A DNA stretch of 42,342 nt from Bacillota bacterium (GCA_014896355.1 JADBKO010000025.1:1-42342), one strand, 5' to 3'. Positions 29,814-39,988 are shown, counted from the first letter of the stretch. The notes: generated by a model not told the origin, from the sequence alone. Made by a program: numbers and translations.

Positions 29814-30173
29814 GTGCAACCGGATCTGACGGGCCTGGCCGTGTATCCGCTGGTGGTGGTCGGCTTCACGGCGCTGGCCATGGGGGCGGCCTGGCTGCTG
29901 CGGCCAAAACCGCGCCAGACGGCGCTCAAGCGGTCGACGTACGAGTCTGGGATCCCTACGACAGGGGAGACCTGGGTCCGCTTCCGCATGAGCTATTATC
30001 TGTACGCCCTGGTTTTCGTTGTTTTCGATGTAGAGGCGGCATTTCTTTATCCCTGGGCTGTGGCCCTGCACCAGCTGGGAACGTTTGCCTTCGTTGAAGC
30101 CATCCTGTTCATTCTGATCCTTCTGGTGGGATGGGGCTATGCCTGGAAGGAAGGAGCCCTGGAATGGAAGTAG
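29814..30173 (+). CDS. nuoA: NADH-quinone oxidoreductase-like subunit A
   Basis: This 119-residue membrane subunit of complex I has three transmembrane helices. The conserved [21 protein letters not shown] loop and the acidic [12 protein letters not shown] in the second helix are present; this part lines the quinone-site/membrane-arm junction. GTG 29814 is chosen, with GGAGGT 8 nt upstream, giving the usual family length. It overlaps nuoB by 10 bp. It is the first gene of an 11-gene operon without nuoEFG. Confidence 0.93.
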   Translation: MQPDLTGLAVYPLVVVGFTALAMGAAWLLRPKPRQTALKRSTYESGIPTTGETWVRFRMSYYLYALVFVVFDVEAAFLYPWAVALHQLGTFAFVEAILFILILLVGWGYAWKEGALEWK

Positions 30174-30733
30174 GCGGCCAGCACACACCGGCCGATGGAT
30201 CTTCCGGCCCGGTGTATTATGCCCAGGAGCAAATCCGGAAAGCCGATGAGCGCTTCTGGGAGGAAGAGGTCAAGCGCAACGTCCTGGTGGCGCCGGTGGA
30301 CGCCATCTTCAATTGGGCCCGCAAGAGCTCCCTTTGGCCGTTCACCTTTGGGTTGGCGTGCTGCGCCATTGAAATGATGGGCAGCAGCATGGCGCGCTAC
30401 GATTTCGACCGCCTGGGCGTGTTTTTCCGCTCTTCGCCGCGCCAGGCCGACGTCATGATCGTGGCCGGCACCGTCACCCGCAAGATGGCGCCCATCGTGC
30501 GGCGCCTTTATGAGCAGATGGCCGAGCCCAAATATGTGGTGGCCATGGGAGCCTGCGCCATCAGCGGTGGGCCGTTTCGCGATTCATACAGCGTCATGAT
30601 GGGTGTGGACCGCATCATCCCCGTGGATGTGTATGTGGCCGGCTGCCCGCCGCGGCCGGAAGCGCTGATCGAGGGCTTTCTGCGCCTGCGCGCGAAAATC
30701 GAGCGGGATTCGGTGGTGAAAAAACGGGCATGA
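30164..30733 (+). CDS. nuoB: Complex I subunit B
   Basis: This 189-residue peripheral subunit carries the last iron-sulfur cluster (N2), which hands electrons to quinone. The four cluster cysteines are visible: the CC pair in [10 protein letters not shown], one in [13 protein letters not shown] and one in [11 protein letters not shown]. Start ATG 30164 lies inside the end of nuoA (10-bp overlap) and follows GGAAGGAG. The first 30 residues are less conserved. The stop overlaps nuoC by 4 bp. Confidence 0.96.
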   Translation: MEVGGQHTPADGSSGPVYYAQEQIRKADERFWEEEVKRNVLVAPVDAIFNWARKSSLWPFTFGLACCAIEMMGSSMARYDFDRLGVFFRSSPRQADVMIVAGTVTRKMAPIVRRLYEQMAEPKYVVAMGACAISGGPFRDSYSVMMGVDRIIPVDVYVAGCPPRPEALIEGFLRLRAKIERDSVVKKRA

Positions 30734-31218
30734 AGACGCAAGATGCCGAGAAAAAAGCTGCAGCCCTGGCGGAACGCTTCGGCGCCGAAATCACCACCGC
30801 CATCACCTCCGAGGGGGTCCTGGAGGCCACGGTGCCGCCGGCGCAGGTGCCGGAGGTCCTTTCCCTGGTGCGCCAGGACCCGGCCTTTGACTACCATCAG
30901 CTGCATGACCTGACGGCGGTGGACTACCCGAAGGACAACCAGATCATGGTCCTGTACCGCCTGATGAACCTGGACCGCGGCGACATGATGGTGGTCAAGA
31001 CCCGCCTGGACCGGGCAAAACCGCAGGTGGCTTCGGCGACACCTATTTGGCCTGCAGCCAACTGGCTGGAGCGGGAGGTCTACGACCTGTTCGGGGTGGT
31101 GTTTGTGGGCCACCCCAATCTGACCCGGATTCTGATGTGGGACGAGTTCCAGGGCCACCCGCTGCGCAAGGATTTCGATCAATATGATCAGTTTGCCCCG
31201 GGAGGTGAGCCACGATGA
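30730..31218 (+). CDS. nuoC: Complex I subunit C
   Basis: This 162-residue peripheral-arm subunit is the 30-kDa type. The signature is well kept: [19 protein letters not shown], then [29 protein letters not shown] and [10 protein letters not shown]. The N-terminal 40 residues are a variable Ala-rich helix. It forms part of the connection between NuoB and NuoD. ATGA overlaps both nuoB (start) and nuoD (end) show tight translational coupling. Confidence 0.95.
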   Translation: MKTQDAEKKAAALAERFGAEITTAITSEGVLEATVPPAQVPEVLSLVRQDPAFDYHQLHDLTAVDYPKDNQIMVLYRLMNLDRGDMMVVKTRLDRAKPQVASATPIWPAANWLEREVYDLFGVVFVGHPNLTRILMWDEFQGHPLRKDFDQYDQFAPGGEPR

Positions 31219-32399
31219 GCACCCGGGAATCCCTGTCCCTGGAACCGGAGTTGGAGCCCAGGCTGAAGTTGGTGGAAGCAGGGTCCCACGCGGAGGGGGC
31301 TCCGCGCACCATGATCCTGAACATGGGGCCGCAGCATCCCTCCATGCACGGCGTCTTCCGGGCCGTTGTCGAGCTGGACGGCGAGACCATCGTCAACGTG
31401 CGTCCTGTGGTGGGCTATCTACACCGCGGCGTGGAGAAACTGGCGGAAGCCCGCACCTGGGCCCAGGTCATCCCCTATACGGACCGGCTGGATTACATTT
31501 CCGCCATGAACAACAATCAGGCGTATGTCATGGCCGTGGAGAAACTGGCCGGCATCGAGGTGCCGGAACGGGCCGAGTTGATCCGGGTCATCATGGCGGA
31601 GCTGAACCGTATCCAGAGCCATCTGATGTTCGTGGGCAGCTTCGGGCTCGATTTGGGCGCTTACACGCCGTTCCTGTATTGCTTCCGTGAGCGGGAGGCG
31701 ATCTACGACCTCTTCGAGATGGCCTGCGGCGCCCGGCTGACGACCAGCTATCTGCGCATCGGCGGCGTGGCCCGCGACCTGCCGGAAGGCTTTTTGCCCA
31801 AGCTGAAGGAATTGCTCAAGGCCATGCCCGATCATATCCAGGAGTACAACAACGTCCTGACCGGAAACGAGATCTTCCAGGCCCGGACCAAGGGCGTGGG
31901 GTACCTTTCCAGGGAGACGGCGCTGGCGTATTCCATCACCGGGCCCATGTTGCGGGCCGCCGGCGTGAACTATGATGTGCGCAAGGCGGATCCGTACTCC
32001 CTTTACAGCCGCTTTGATTTCGAGGTGCCGCTGGGCCAGAACTCGGACTCTTTCGACCGGTACTATCTGCGCATTCTGGAAATGCAGCAGAGCGTGCGCA
32101 TCGTGGAGCAGGCAGTGAAGGCCCTGGAGGAACTGGGCCCCGGGCCCATCCAGGCGAAAGTATCCCGGCTTCTGAAGCCGCCGGCGGGCGAGGCCTATGC
32201 CCACATCGAGTCGCCCAAGGGAGATCTGGGGTGCTATGTGGTGAGCGACGGCGGCACCAAGCCGTACCGGTTCCGCTGGCGCCCGCCCAGCTTCATCAAT
32301 CTGCAGGCGCTGCCGGAAATGGTGCGCGGCTGGAAGATCGCAGACTTCATCGCCATCTTCGCCGGAGTCGACATCGTCCTGGGCGAGGTGGACCGCTGA
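31215..32399 (+). CDS. nuoD: Complex I subunit D
   Basis: This 394-residue 49-kDa-type subunit forms the quinone pocket with Nuo[15 protein letters not shown] contains the conserved His/Gly loop. [25 protein letters not shown] and [13 protein letters not shown] follow, and the protein ends RSPSF-like as [13 protein letters not shown] and [14 protein letters not shown]. It descends from NiFe-hydrogenase large subunits but lacks the metal-binding cysteines. ATG 31215 overlaps the nuoC stop by 4 bp. A 36-bp gap follows, with GGAGGGAG before nuoH. Confidence 0.96.
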   Translation: MSTRESLSLEPELEPRLKLVEAGSHAEGAPRTMILNMGPQHPSMHGVFRAVVELDGETIVNVRPVVGYLHRGVEKLAEARTWAQVIPYTDRLDYISAMNNNQAYVMAVEKLAGIEVPERAELIRVIMAELNRIQSHLMFVGSFGLDLGAYTPFLYCFREREAIYDLFEMACGARLTTSYLRIGGVARDLPEGFLPKLKELLKAMPDHIQEYNNVLTGNEIFQARTKGVGYLSRETALAYSITGPMLRAAGVNYDVRKADPYSLYSRFDFEVPLGQNSDSFDRYYLRILEMQQSVRIVEQAVKALEELGPGPIQAKVSRLLKPPAGEAYAHIESPKGDLGCYVVSDGGTKPYRFRWRPPSFINLQALPEMVRGWKIADFIAIFAGVDIVLGEVDR

Positions 32400-32435
32400 G
32401 GGCCGCGTCCCTTGGCGTAGGGAGGGAGTACAGGC

Positions 32436-33494
32436 GTGGGAGCACACCAAGGATTAGGGGCCTATCAGGCCATTGTGGGGTGGATGACCGGCCTGGGTGT
32501 CCCGGATTGGCTGGCGGGGATCCTCTACCGCGTGGGCGCCGGGCTGCTCATGATGGTGTTCATCTCCGTGGTGGTCTTGTGGCTGATCTACATGCTGCGC
32601 AAAGAAATGGGGCACATGCAGTTGCGCATGGGTCCCAACGTGACCGGGCCGCTGGGGCTGTTCCAGACCGTGGCGGACGCCATCAAGATTCTGACGAAAG
32701 AGGACATCATTCCGGCGGCGGCGGACCGCCCCATATTCATGCTGGCGCCGTTTGTGGTCTTTTTCTCCACCGGGATGCTGTATATGGTGCTGCCGCTGGC
32801 CCCCACCTGGATCATCAACAATGTCAACGTGGGGCTGCTCTTTTTTGTGGCCTTCGGCTCCCTGACGGCTTTCGGCATCATGATGGCCGGCTGGGGCAGC
32901 AACAACAAGTATTCCCTGGTGGGCGGCATGCGGTCGGTGGCCCAGATCGTCAGCTACGAGGTCCCCATGGTGCTGTCGCTTCTGGGCGTGGCCATGCTAG
33001 CAGGGACGCTGAGCACCGGCGGAATCGTCGGGGCCCAGCGCCATGTCTGGTTCATCCTGCTGCAGCCTCTGGGATTTCTGATCTACTTTCTCTGTGGGCT
33101 GGCGGAGACGAACCAGACCCCCTTCGACCTGCCGGAAGGGGAATCCGAGCTGGTCTCCGGGTTTAACACCGAATACAGCGGCATGCGCTTTGCCCTCTTC
33201 TACTTGGCGGAGTTTGCGAACTCCTTTGCCATCTCCGCCATGATCACCACCTTGTTCCTGGGCGGCTGGCACGGCCCGGTGTTGCCGTTCCTGCCCTGGC
33301 TGTGGCCTTTCATCTGGTTCATGGTGAAGACCCTGTTGGTGGTGTTCGTCATGTACTGGATTCGTTCCACCTGGCTGCGCCTCCGCATCGACCAGGTGAT
33401 GTCTCTTACCTGGAAGGTTCTGGTGCCGCTGGCCCTCCTCAACGTGTTCATCAGTGTGGGAGAGATGGCCATCGTACGCGTGATTGGTGGGTGA
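32436..33494 (+). CDS. nuoH: Complex I subunit H
   Basis: This 352-residue membrane subunit has eight or nine helices and links the peripheral and membrane arms. The conserved quinone-entry loops are present: MRMGPNVTGPLGLFQTVAD-like residues near 65, VADAIKILTKEDIIPAAADR, and ETNQTPFDLPEGESELVSG followed by NTEYSGMRFALFYLAEFAN. The several glutamates of that last loop are the usual proton-path residues. GTG 32436 follows GGGAGGGAG. It lies between nuoD and nuoI, as expected when the nuoEFG genes are absent. Confidence 0.96.
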   Translation: MGAHQGLGAYQAIVGWMTGLGVPDWLAGILYRVGAGLLMMVFISVVVLWLIYMLRKEMGHMQLRMGPNVTGPLGLFQTVADAIKILTKEDIIPAAADRPIFMLAPFVVFFSTGMLYMVLPLAPTWIINNVNVGLLFFVAFGSLTAFGIMMAGWGSNNKYSLVGGMRSVAQIVSYEVPMVLSLLGVAMLAGTLSTGGIVGAQRHVWFILLQPLGFLIYFLCGLAETNQTPFDLPEGESELVSGFNTEYSGMRFALFYLAEFANSFAISAMITTLFLGGWHGPVLPFLPWLWPFIWFMVKTLLVVFVMYWIRSTWLRLRIDQVMSLTWKVLVPLALLNVFISVGEMAIVRVIGG

Positions 33495-33499
33495 AAAGA

Positions 33500-34057
33500 A
33501 TGGCTTATGGAAGAGGGGCTCTGCGCGGTTTGCGGGTGACGTTCCGGAACATGTTCCGGCGCCCCATCACCGTGCGCTACCCCTTCGAGAAGCTGAAGTT
33601 CGCGCCGGGCTTCCGCGGCGGGTTCCGGTTCGACCGGGACCGCTGCATCGCCTGCAGCCAATGCGCCAATGCCTGCCCGAACAATGTCATCACGGTCAAG
33701 GCGCAGCGGGGCGAGGATAAGAAGCTCCATTTGACCGGATACGAGATGGACCTGCAGTATTGCTTGTTCTGCGGGTATTGCGTGGAGGTCTGTCCCACCA
33801 ACTGCATCACCATGACGGATCAGGTGGCGCTAGTGGCCACAGACCGCAGCTCATTGTGGGTGGAATTCGATAAGGGCGAGCTTCCGGACCCCGCCAAACA
33901 CGGGGCCCATGCGGCGGTAAACCCGCTGCGGGCGGCCACGGGCGCCAAGCCGCAGGGCCCGGTAGGCAACGTGCAGCCGGTGCAGCCGCCGCATGCGGCT
34001 CCCGCTGCTGGCGGCCAGGCCGCGCAGCCTGGGCATAGGGAGGGGGAACAGGCATGA
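33500..34057 (+). CDS. nuoI: Complex I subunit I (2x[4Fe-4S] ferredoxin-like)
   Basis: This 185-residue subunit has two cluster motifs, CIACSQCANACP and CLFCGYCVEVCPTNC, for N6a and N6b. These pass electrons toward N2. Without NuoEFG it is the likely entry point for electrons from ferredoxin or another donor. The last 60 residues are an Ala/Pro/Gln-rich tail not found in most homologues. ATG 33500 starts 5 bp after the nuoH stop, and the stop overlaps nuoJ by 4 bp. Confidence 0.95.
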   Translation: MAYGRGALRGLRVTFRNMFRRPITVRYPFEKLKFAPGFRGGFRFDRDRCIACSQCANACPNNVITVKAQRGEDKKLHLTGYEMDLQYCLFCGYCVEVCPTNCITMTDQVALVATDRSSLWVEFDKGELPDPAKHGAHAAVNPLRAATGAKPQGPVGNVQPVQPPHAAPAAGGQAAQPGHREGEQA

Positions 34058-34623
34058 GCACGGACCAGCTGGGTTCACTTCTGGTGTTTGCCGGGCTGGC
34101 CTTCCTGGTGGTGGGAGGCGGCCTGGGCGTGGTGTTCTTCCGCAACGTCTTCCACGCCGCAGTCTCCATGGCGTTCGCCTTTCTGGGCGTGGCCGGGATC
34201 TATTTCAGCCTGCAGGCGGATTTCCTGGGCGTCATCCAGGTGCTGATCTACATCGGAGCTGTGGCGGTCATCATCGCCTTTGCCATTATGCTGACGCGCC
34301 GTGGAGATATGGCGGAAACCAACCGGTTCGTCTCCCCGGGCCAGCTGGCGCTGGGGGCGCTGACAGCGGCGGGCCTGTGGGTGGCCCTGCTGGGCCTGGG
34401 GTTGAGCCAGTGGCCCGGCCAGCCGGCGCAGGCGCCGCCTCTGCCGGCAGGCACGGACCTGACGCTTTCCCTGGGCCAATTGCTCCTGAGCCAAATGGCG
34501 TTGCCGTTTGAGATCGCCGCGGTGTTGTTGCTGGTGGCCTTGGTGGGTGCGGTGCTCATCGCCCGTGAGGACCATCCCGGGCAAGGCCGCAGGGAGCAGC
34601 CGGGGGAGGTGGGCAAGTCCTGA
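34054..34623 (+). CDS. nuoJ: Complex I subunit J
   Basis: This 189-residue subunit has five hydrophobic segments. The third, with VIQVLIYIGAVAVIIAFAIML, carries the pi-bulge region needed for coupling. The charged tail (AREDHPGQGRREQPG) is cytoplasmic. It starts in an ATGA overlap with nuoI and its stop shares one base with the nuoK start. Confidence 0.94.
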   Translation: MSTDQLGSLLVFAGLAFLVVGGGLGVVFFRNVFHAAVSMAFAFLGVAGIYFSLQADFLGVIQVLIYIGAVAVIIAFAIMLTRRGDMAETNRFVSPGQLALGALTAAGLWVALLGLGLSQWPGQPAQAPPLPAGTDLTLSLGQLLLSQMALPFEIAAVLLLVALVGAVLIAREDHPGQGRREQPGEVGKS

Positions 34624-34931
34624 TGGTGCCGCTGCCGTATTATTTCGCGCTGAGCCTGACGTTGTTTTCCATCGGGCTTTTCGGCGCTTTGACCAAGCGC
34701 AACGCGATCACCGTTCTGATGTCCATCGAGCTGATGCTGAACGCCGTGAACATCAATCTGGTGGCGTTCTCGCGGTTCATCACACCGCAGGCTCTGCTGG
34801 GGCACTTGTTTGTCATCTTCACCATCACGGTGGCCGCCGCCGAGGTGGCTGTGGGCCTGGCTTTGGTGTTGACCTTGAACCGGCATCGGGACAGCGTCAA
34901 TCTGCAAGATTTCACCTGGCTGAGGGGATAG
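34623..34931 (+). CDS. nuoK: Complex I subunit K
   Basis: This 102-residue subunit has three helices. The key glutamates lie in MSIELMLNAVNINLVAF (helix 2) and VAAAEVAVGLALVLTL (helix 3), both needed for proton movement. ATG 34623 overlaps the nuoJ stop as TGATG. The length is typical (about 100). Confidence 0.95.
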   Translation: MVPLPYYFALSLTLFSIGLFGALTKRNAITVLMSIELMLNAVNINLVAFSRFITPQALLGHLFVIFTITVAAAEVAVGLALVLTLNRHRDSVNLQDFTWLRG

Positions 34932-34964
34932 CCGGGCACAGAACGGAGGAAAGGCGGAAACAGT

Positions 34965-37016
34965 ATGGTGAACTTAGCCTGGTGGGTCGTGTTCCTGCCC
35001 CTTCTGGCTTTTCTGCTCATCAGCCTGGTGACACGGCCCCATCGCAAACTGAGCGGTTGGATCACCATTTTGGCCGTGGGCGCCAGCTTTGTCCTGTCCG
35101 TGGCGATCCTTCTGGACATGCTGGCGCGGCCGGGGGCACGGGAATCCGCCTGGCAGTGGCTGTCGCTGGGGCCGGTCCACGTGGAGCTGGGCGTGCTTCT
35201 GGACCCGCTGGCGGCCATAATGCTGGTGGTCGTGACCCTGGTGAGCCTGTTGGTGCAGATTTACTCCACGGCCTACATGGGAGAGGACCCCGGATACTCG
35301 CGCTACTTTGCCTTCATGGGGCTGTTCACGTTCTCCATGCTGGGCCTGGTGGTCGCCAACAATTACCTGGAGATGTACGTGTTCTGGGAACTGGTGGGAC
35401 TCTGCTCCTATCTCTTGATCGGGTTCTGGTATGAGAAGCCGTCGGCGGCTGCGGCGGCCAAAAAGGCCTTCGTGGTCACCCGCTTCGGGGATTTCGGGTT
35501 TCTCCTGGCCATTCTGCTGCTGTTCGGCCATCTGGGGACGTTCAATTTCGGTGAAGTGGCCCAGGGCGTCGCAGACGGCCGGCTGCCGGCTGCGGCGGTG
35601 ACGGCGGCGGCCCTTCTGGTTTTCTTCGGCGCCGCAGGCAAGTCCGCCCAGTTCCCGCTGCATGTGTGGCTGCCCGATGCCATGGAAGGCCCCACCCCGG
35701 TCAGCGCCCTGATCCATGCCGCCACCATGGTGGCAGCAGGCGTGTACCTGGTGGCCCGCACCTACGGGCTGTTCGTGAGCAGCGCCGCCAGCCTTCTGGT
35801 GGTGGCTTATATCGGCGGCTTCACGGCGCTGTTCGCCGCCACCATCGCCATTGCCCAGAGCGACATCAAGCGCATCGTGGCCTATTCCACCATCAGCCAG
35901 CTGGGATACATGATGATGGCCCTGGGGGCCGGGGGATTCACCGCCGGCGTGTTCCACCTGATGACCCACGCCTTCTTCAAAGCCCTGCTCTTTTTGGGCG
36001 CCGGCAGCGTCATCCTGATGTATTTCCACGAGCAGAACATCTGGCGCATGGGCGGGCTCTACCGTTACATGAAGATCACCGCCATCACCATGATCGTGGC
36101 TGCGTTGGCCAACGCCGGCCTCTTTCCCTTCGCCGGATTCTTCAGCAAGGATGAGATCCTGGTGGCCGTGAAGGAGTCCGGCCATCTGGGGCTCTATTGG
36201 ATTGGCGCCTTCACCGCTCTGCTGACGGCGTTCTACATGTTCCGCCTGGTCTTCGTGGTGTTCTTCGGTCCCCGTTCGGAGTTCTCGCCCAGCGGGCACG
36301 AGGCCCTGCCGGACATCGGCAACCCACGGCCGGCGCAGGTGGAGGCCCCGGGAGCGGGTGCGTCCGGTGAACCTGCAGTGTCTGCACAGGCGCGGGCGGA
36401 GGCGGACAAGCATCTGCACGAGTCGCCGGCGGTGGTCACCCTCCCCCTCATGATCCTGGCGTTCCTGAGCATCGTGGCCGGGTTCTGGGGCTGGCCGGGG
36501 CTGAGCCACGGATTTGGCTCCTTCGTCTTCTTCAGCGGCGCCGGAGCAGGTGGCGGCGCTGCGGCCGAAGCAGCCCGGGCTGCCCACGCCGCAGCCGGGT
36601 TCGATTGGCCCACGGTCATCGTCTCCAACTTCTTTGTGCTGCTGGGGCTGCTCCTGGCCTGGGTTCTCTATGGGCGCCGGCGCCGGGCCGCTGACCCGCT
36701 GGCGGAGATCCTGGGCCCGGTATTCACGGTGCTGGAGCACAAGTACTACGTAGATGAGTTCTACCTGTGGTTCATCCGCCACTTCGTGGACGGGGGTGCC
36801 GCGGTGTTGGCCTGGATCGATGCGAATATCGTCAATGGCATCGCCAACGGCATCGGCGCCCTCCTCATGGGGATCGGCGGGCTGCTGCGGCTGTTTCAGA
36901 ACGGCTGGGTGCAGCGTTATGCCTTGATCTTCTTCATCGCCGTCCTGGTGCTGGTGGCCGTGCTGGTCTACCGTGAGCCGGCGCTGACGGCGGCCATTGT
37001 GGGGGGTGCACGATGA
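34965..37016 (+). CDS. nuoL: Complex I subunit L (antiporter-like)
   Basis: This 683-residue proton-pumping subunit has about 16 helices. Antiporter motifs are present: MYVFWELVGLCSYLLIGFWY (helix 5 Glu), GKSAQFPLHVWLPDAMEGPTPVSALIHAATMV (Lys and His pathway), and ISQLGYMMMALGAGG. The long lateral helix is replaced by the usual C-terminal part (LEHKYYVDEFY). Ala/Gly-rich insertions near 450-475 and 515-540 are local expansions. ATG 34965 is preceded by GGAGGAAAGG. It overlaps nuoM by 4 bp. Confidence 0.96.
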   Translation: MVNLAWWVVFLPLLAFLLISLVTRPHRKLSGWITILAVGASFVLSVAILLDMLARPGARESAWQWLSLGPVHVELGVLLDPLAAIMLVVVTLVSLLVQIYSTAYMGEDPGYSRYFAFMGLFTFSMLGLVVANNYLEMYVFWELVGLCSYLLIGFWYEKPSAAAAAKKAFVVTRFGDFGFLLAILLLFGHLGTFNFGEVAQGVADGRLPAAAVTAAALLVFFGAAGKSAQFPLHVWLPDAMEGPTPVSALIHAATMVAAGVYLVARTYGLFVSSAASLLVVAYIGGFTALFAATIAIAQSDIKRIVAYSTISQLGYMMMALGAGGFTAGVFHLMTHAFFKALLFLGAGSVILMYFHEQNIWRMGGLYRYMKITAITMIVAALANAGLFPFAGFFSKDEILVAVKESGHLGLYWIGAFTALLTAFYMFRLVFVVFFGPRSEFSPSGHEALPDIGNPRPAQVEAPGAGASGEPAVSAQARAEADKHLHESPAVVTLPLMILAFLSIVAGFWGWPGLSHGFGSFVFFSGAGAGGGAAAEAARAAHAAAGFDWPTVIVSNFFVLLGLLLAWVLYGRRRRAADPLAEILGPVFTVLEHKYYVDEFYLWFIRHFVDGGAAVLAWIDANIVNGIANGIGALLMGIGGLLRLFQNGWVQRYALIFFIAVLVLVAVLVYREPALTAAIVGGAR

Positions 37017-38539
37017 GCTTTCCAGTGCTGAGCACCATCGTCTTTGCGCCGCTGGCGGGGGCCCTGGTCATTGCCTGCCTGCCGGCTGCACGCAAAGAGG
37101 CGATCCGCTGGGTGGCCGCCGTGGCGGCGGGAGTGTCGTTCGCCTTGTCGCTCTGGCTCGTGTTCGCCTACAACCAGGCCGCCGGCGGCGTCCAATTCGT
37201 GGAGAACGTGCCCTGGTTCCCCAGCTTCGGCGTCAGCTACCATTTGGGCGCCGACGGCATCAGCGTGGTGATGCTGCTTCTGACGGGGATCGTCGGTTTC
37301 ACCGGCGTATTCGTCTCCTGGGGCATTGAGGAACGGGTGAAGGAGTTCTTCATCACCTTGCTGGCGCTGATGTTTGCCGTCAGCGGGGTGTTCGCTTCCT
37401 TCGACTTGCTTCTGCTGTTCATCTTCTTTGAATTCGCCGTGTTGCCGAAGTTTGTCTTGATCTCCGTCTGGGGCAGCACCAAGAAAGAATACGCGGCCAT
37501 GAAGCTGGCCCTCTACCTGGTGCTGGGCAGCGCCTTCACCCTACTGGGCATTCTGAGCCTCTACTTCGTGGCGGGCATCCACAGCATGGACCTGATCCAG
37601 CTGGCGAACCATCCCTTCACCCACGGGCAGCAGCTGTGGCTGTTCGCCTTGGTGTTCCTGGGCTTTGCGGTGCAGGTGCCGGTGTGGCCGCTGCACTCCT
37701 GGCTGCCCGATGCCCACGTGGCTGCGCCCAGCGCCGGGTCCATGATGCTGGCCGGCGTCGTCATGAAACTGGGCGCTTACGGCATCCTCCGCGTGGCTCT
37801 GACGCTCTTTCCGCAGGGAGCGGTGTACTGGGCCCCGGTGGTGGCTGTGCTGGCCGTGATCAATGTGCTCTACGCCGCCTTTGTGGCCATGGGGCAGAAA
37901 GACCTGAAATACCTGATTGCCAACTCCAGTATCAGCCACATGGGCTACGCGGTGCTGGGCATCGCGGCCTTGACCCTGTCGGGGCTCAGCGGCGCCGTGC
38001 TGCAGATGTTCGCCCATGGCATCATGGCTGCCCTGCTCTTCGCCTTGGTGGGCATGACCTACGACCGCACCCACACCCGGCAGATTGCGGAGATGGGGGG
38101 CTTGGCCCGGGTGCTGCCGGTGATCGCCACGGCGTTCGTCATCGCCGGGTTGGCCTCGGTGGGCCTGCCGGGAACGGCCAGCTTCTGGTCGGAGTTCCTG
38201 GTGTTCGTGGGCTCTTTTGGGATCTTCCGGGTCCTGGCCATTCTGGCCATCTTCTGTATCGTCATCACGGCCTACTACATCCTGAAGGCTGTGCAGCGGG
38301 TGTACTTCGGCCCCATCCGGGTGGAGAAGTTCCAAAAGCTCCACGACGCCCGCTGGAGCGACTGGGTGGCCCTGAGCATCATCATCGTCTTCATCGTGGG
38401 GGTCGGGGCTTACCCCTCGCTGCTGACGGACCTGATTCAGACCGGCCTGGCGCCCATCATGGCGCGCCTGCCGGAGTCTGCCACCGCAGCCACGGCCTTT
38501 GGCGCCGGCTGGCTGGCCTGGCTGGGAGGTGCCCGCTGA
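37013..38539 (+). CDS. nuoM: Complex I subunit M (antiporter-like)
   Basis: This 508-residue subunit has 14 helices. DLLLLFIFFEFAVLPKFVLISVWG contains the functional Glu; FAVQVPVWPLHSWLPDAHVAAPSAGSMMLAGVVMKLGAYG and KYLIANSSISHMGYAVLGIAAL are the proton-channel segments. It sits between L and N, as in all complex I operons. ATG overlaps the nuoL stop (ATGA), and nuoN starts right after its stop. Confidence 0.96.
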   Translation: MSFPVLSTIVFAPLAGALVIACLPAARKEAIRWVAAVAAGVSFALSLWLVFAYNQAAGGVQFVENVPWFPSFGVSYHLGADGISVVMLLLTGIVGFTGVFVSWGIEERVKEFFITLLALMFAVSGVFASFDLLLLFIFFEFAVLPKFVLISVWGSTKKEYAAMKLALYLVLGSAFTLLGILSLYFVAGIHSMDLIQLANHPFTHGQQLWLFALVFLGFAVQVPVWPLHSWLPDAHVAAPSAGSMMLAGVVMKLGAYGILRVALTLFPQGAVYWAPVVAVLAVINVLYAAFVAMGQKDLKYLIANSSISHMGYAVLGIAALTLSGLSGAVLQMFAHGIMAALLFALVGMTYDRTHTRQIAEMGGLARVLPVIATAFVIAGLASVGLPGTASFWSEFLVFVGSFGIFRVLAILAIFCIVITAYYILKAVQRVYFGPIRVEKFQKLHDARWSDWVALSIIIVFIVGVGAYPSLLTDLIQTGLAPIMARLPESATAATAFGAGWLAWLGGAR

Positions 38540-39988
38540 ATGGATGGGGGAGCCATGAACTTTGCGATTCTGTGGCCTGAGATCATCACCAGTGGCGTCG
38601 GCGTTCTGGTGCTGGCTGTGGGCCTCCTGGCCAAAGGGGAAACCCTGCAGCGCAGCCGCGCGGCGGCGTGGGTCGGCGTGCTGGCCACGGTGGCAGCGGC
38701 GCTGGCAGCCTGGAACCTGCAGGGGCGGAACTTGACCGCCTTCTTCGGCGGCTACCGCCTGGATGATCTGGCCGTCTTCTTCAAGATCGTCGTGCTGCTG
38801 GCCGCCGGCATGACCCTGTTGTTCGCGCCGGATTTCCTGGTGCGTCACTTCGTACGCCCGTCGGATTTCACGGCCCTGGTGCTGTTCGGCGTTACAGGCA
38901 TGATGCTTTTGGCGTCGGCTCTGGATTTCATCACGCTCTATATCTCCCTGGAGCTCATCAGCCTCAGCTTTTACGCCCTCATTGCCATCCAGAAGGGCGA
39001 GGTGCGGCCGGCGGAGGCGGGCCTGAAGTATCTGCTGCTGAGCAGCCTGGCCTCGGCGGTGATGCTCTACGGCATGAGCCTGATCTACGGGCTGACCGGC
39101 AGCACCTACCTGGAGGCCATTCCCAAAGCCTTTGGCAGCGGGCAGTGGCCCCTGCTGGCAGGGGTGGGCGTGCTCTTTATCCTGGCGGGCCTGGGCCTGA
39201 AGGTCTATCTGGTGCCGTTTCACATGTGGGCGCCGGATGTGTACGAAGGAGCGCCTGTGCCGACGGTGGCATTCCTGGCCACCGGCTCCAGCGCCGCCAC
39301 CCTGGCGGTGATCTTGCGGCTGTTTGAGGGCTCCTTCGCCGCCGCCGGAGGCGTGTGGGTTCCGGTGCTGTTGGTGCTGGCCATCGTCACCATGGGCGTA
39401 GGGAATCTGATGGCCTTGCCGCAGACGAATATCAAGCGGCTGCTGGCCTACTCCAGCATCGCCCATGCCGGCTACATTCTGCTGGCGGTGGCCGCCGGCG
39501 GCAGCAGTGGCGCAGCGGCGGTCATGTACTACACCCTGCTGTATGCGGTTTCCACCATCGCCGCCTTCGCAGTGGTCAGCGTCTACAGCCAGGCGGCAGG
39601 CAGCAGCGACATCCAGGACCTGGCGGGCTTGGCGCGCCGCTCGCCGTTCCTTTCCTTTGTGATGCTGGCGGCTTTTGCCTCGCTGGCCGGGGTGCCGCCT
39701 TTGGCCGGATTCATGGCCAAGTTCACGGTTTTCGCCGCCGCCGTGGAGGCGGGGTTGCTGGTGCCGGCCGGCCTGGGGCTGGTCATCAGCGTGATTTCCA
39801 TCTATTACTACTTCCAGGTCATCCGGGTCATGTACGTGTCGGAGCCGCGGGAGAGCACGCCCCTGACGTTCGGCTGGGGTACGCGCGTGGCGTTGCTTTT
39901 GGGCCTGGCGGGCATCCTGTTGCTGGGGGTGTTCCCGGGGCCGGCGCTGCATATGGCGCAGACGGCGGTGGCCGCGGGCTTGTTCTAG
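38540..39988 (+). CDS. nuoN: Complex I subunit N (antiporter-like)
   Basis: This 482-residue subunit has 14 helices. ITLYISLELISLSFYALIAIQ (functional Glu), GLGLKVYLVPFHMWAPDVYEGAPVPTVAFLA (Lys, His) and KRLLAYSSIAHAGYILLAVAAGG are the expected motifs. ATG 38540 follows the nuoM stop directly, with GGAGGT 9 nt upstream; ATG 38555, after GGGGGAG, is an alternative. It is the last gene of the operon and is followed by a hairpin. Confidence 0.95.
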   Translation: MDGGAMNFAILWPEIITSGVGVLVLAVGLLAKGETLQRSRAAAWVGVLATVAAALAAWNLQGRNLTAFFGGYRLDDLAVFFKIVVLLAAGMTLLFAPDFLVRHFVRPSDFTALVLFGVTGMMLLASALDFITLYISLELISLSFYALIAIQKGEVRPAEAGLKYLLLSSLASAVMLYGMSLIYGLTGSTYLEAIPKAFGSGQWPLLAGVGVLFILAGLGLKVYLVPFHMWAPDVYEGAPVPTVAFLATGSSAATLAVILRLFEGSFAAAGGVWVPVLLVLAIVTMGVGNLMALPQTNIKRLLAYSSIAHAGYILLAVAAGGSSGAAAVMYYTLLYAVSTIAAFAVVSVYSQAAGSSDIQDLAGLARRSPFLSFVMLAAFASLAGVPPLAGFMAKFTVFAAAVEAGLLVPAGLGLVISVISIYYYFQVIRVMYVSEPRESTPLTFGWGTRVALLLGLAGILLLGVFPGPALHMAQTAVAAGLF

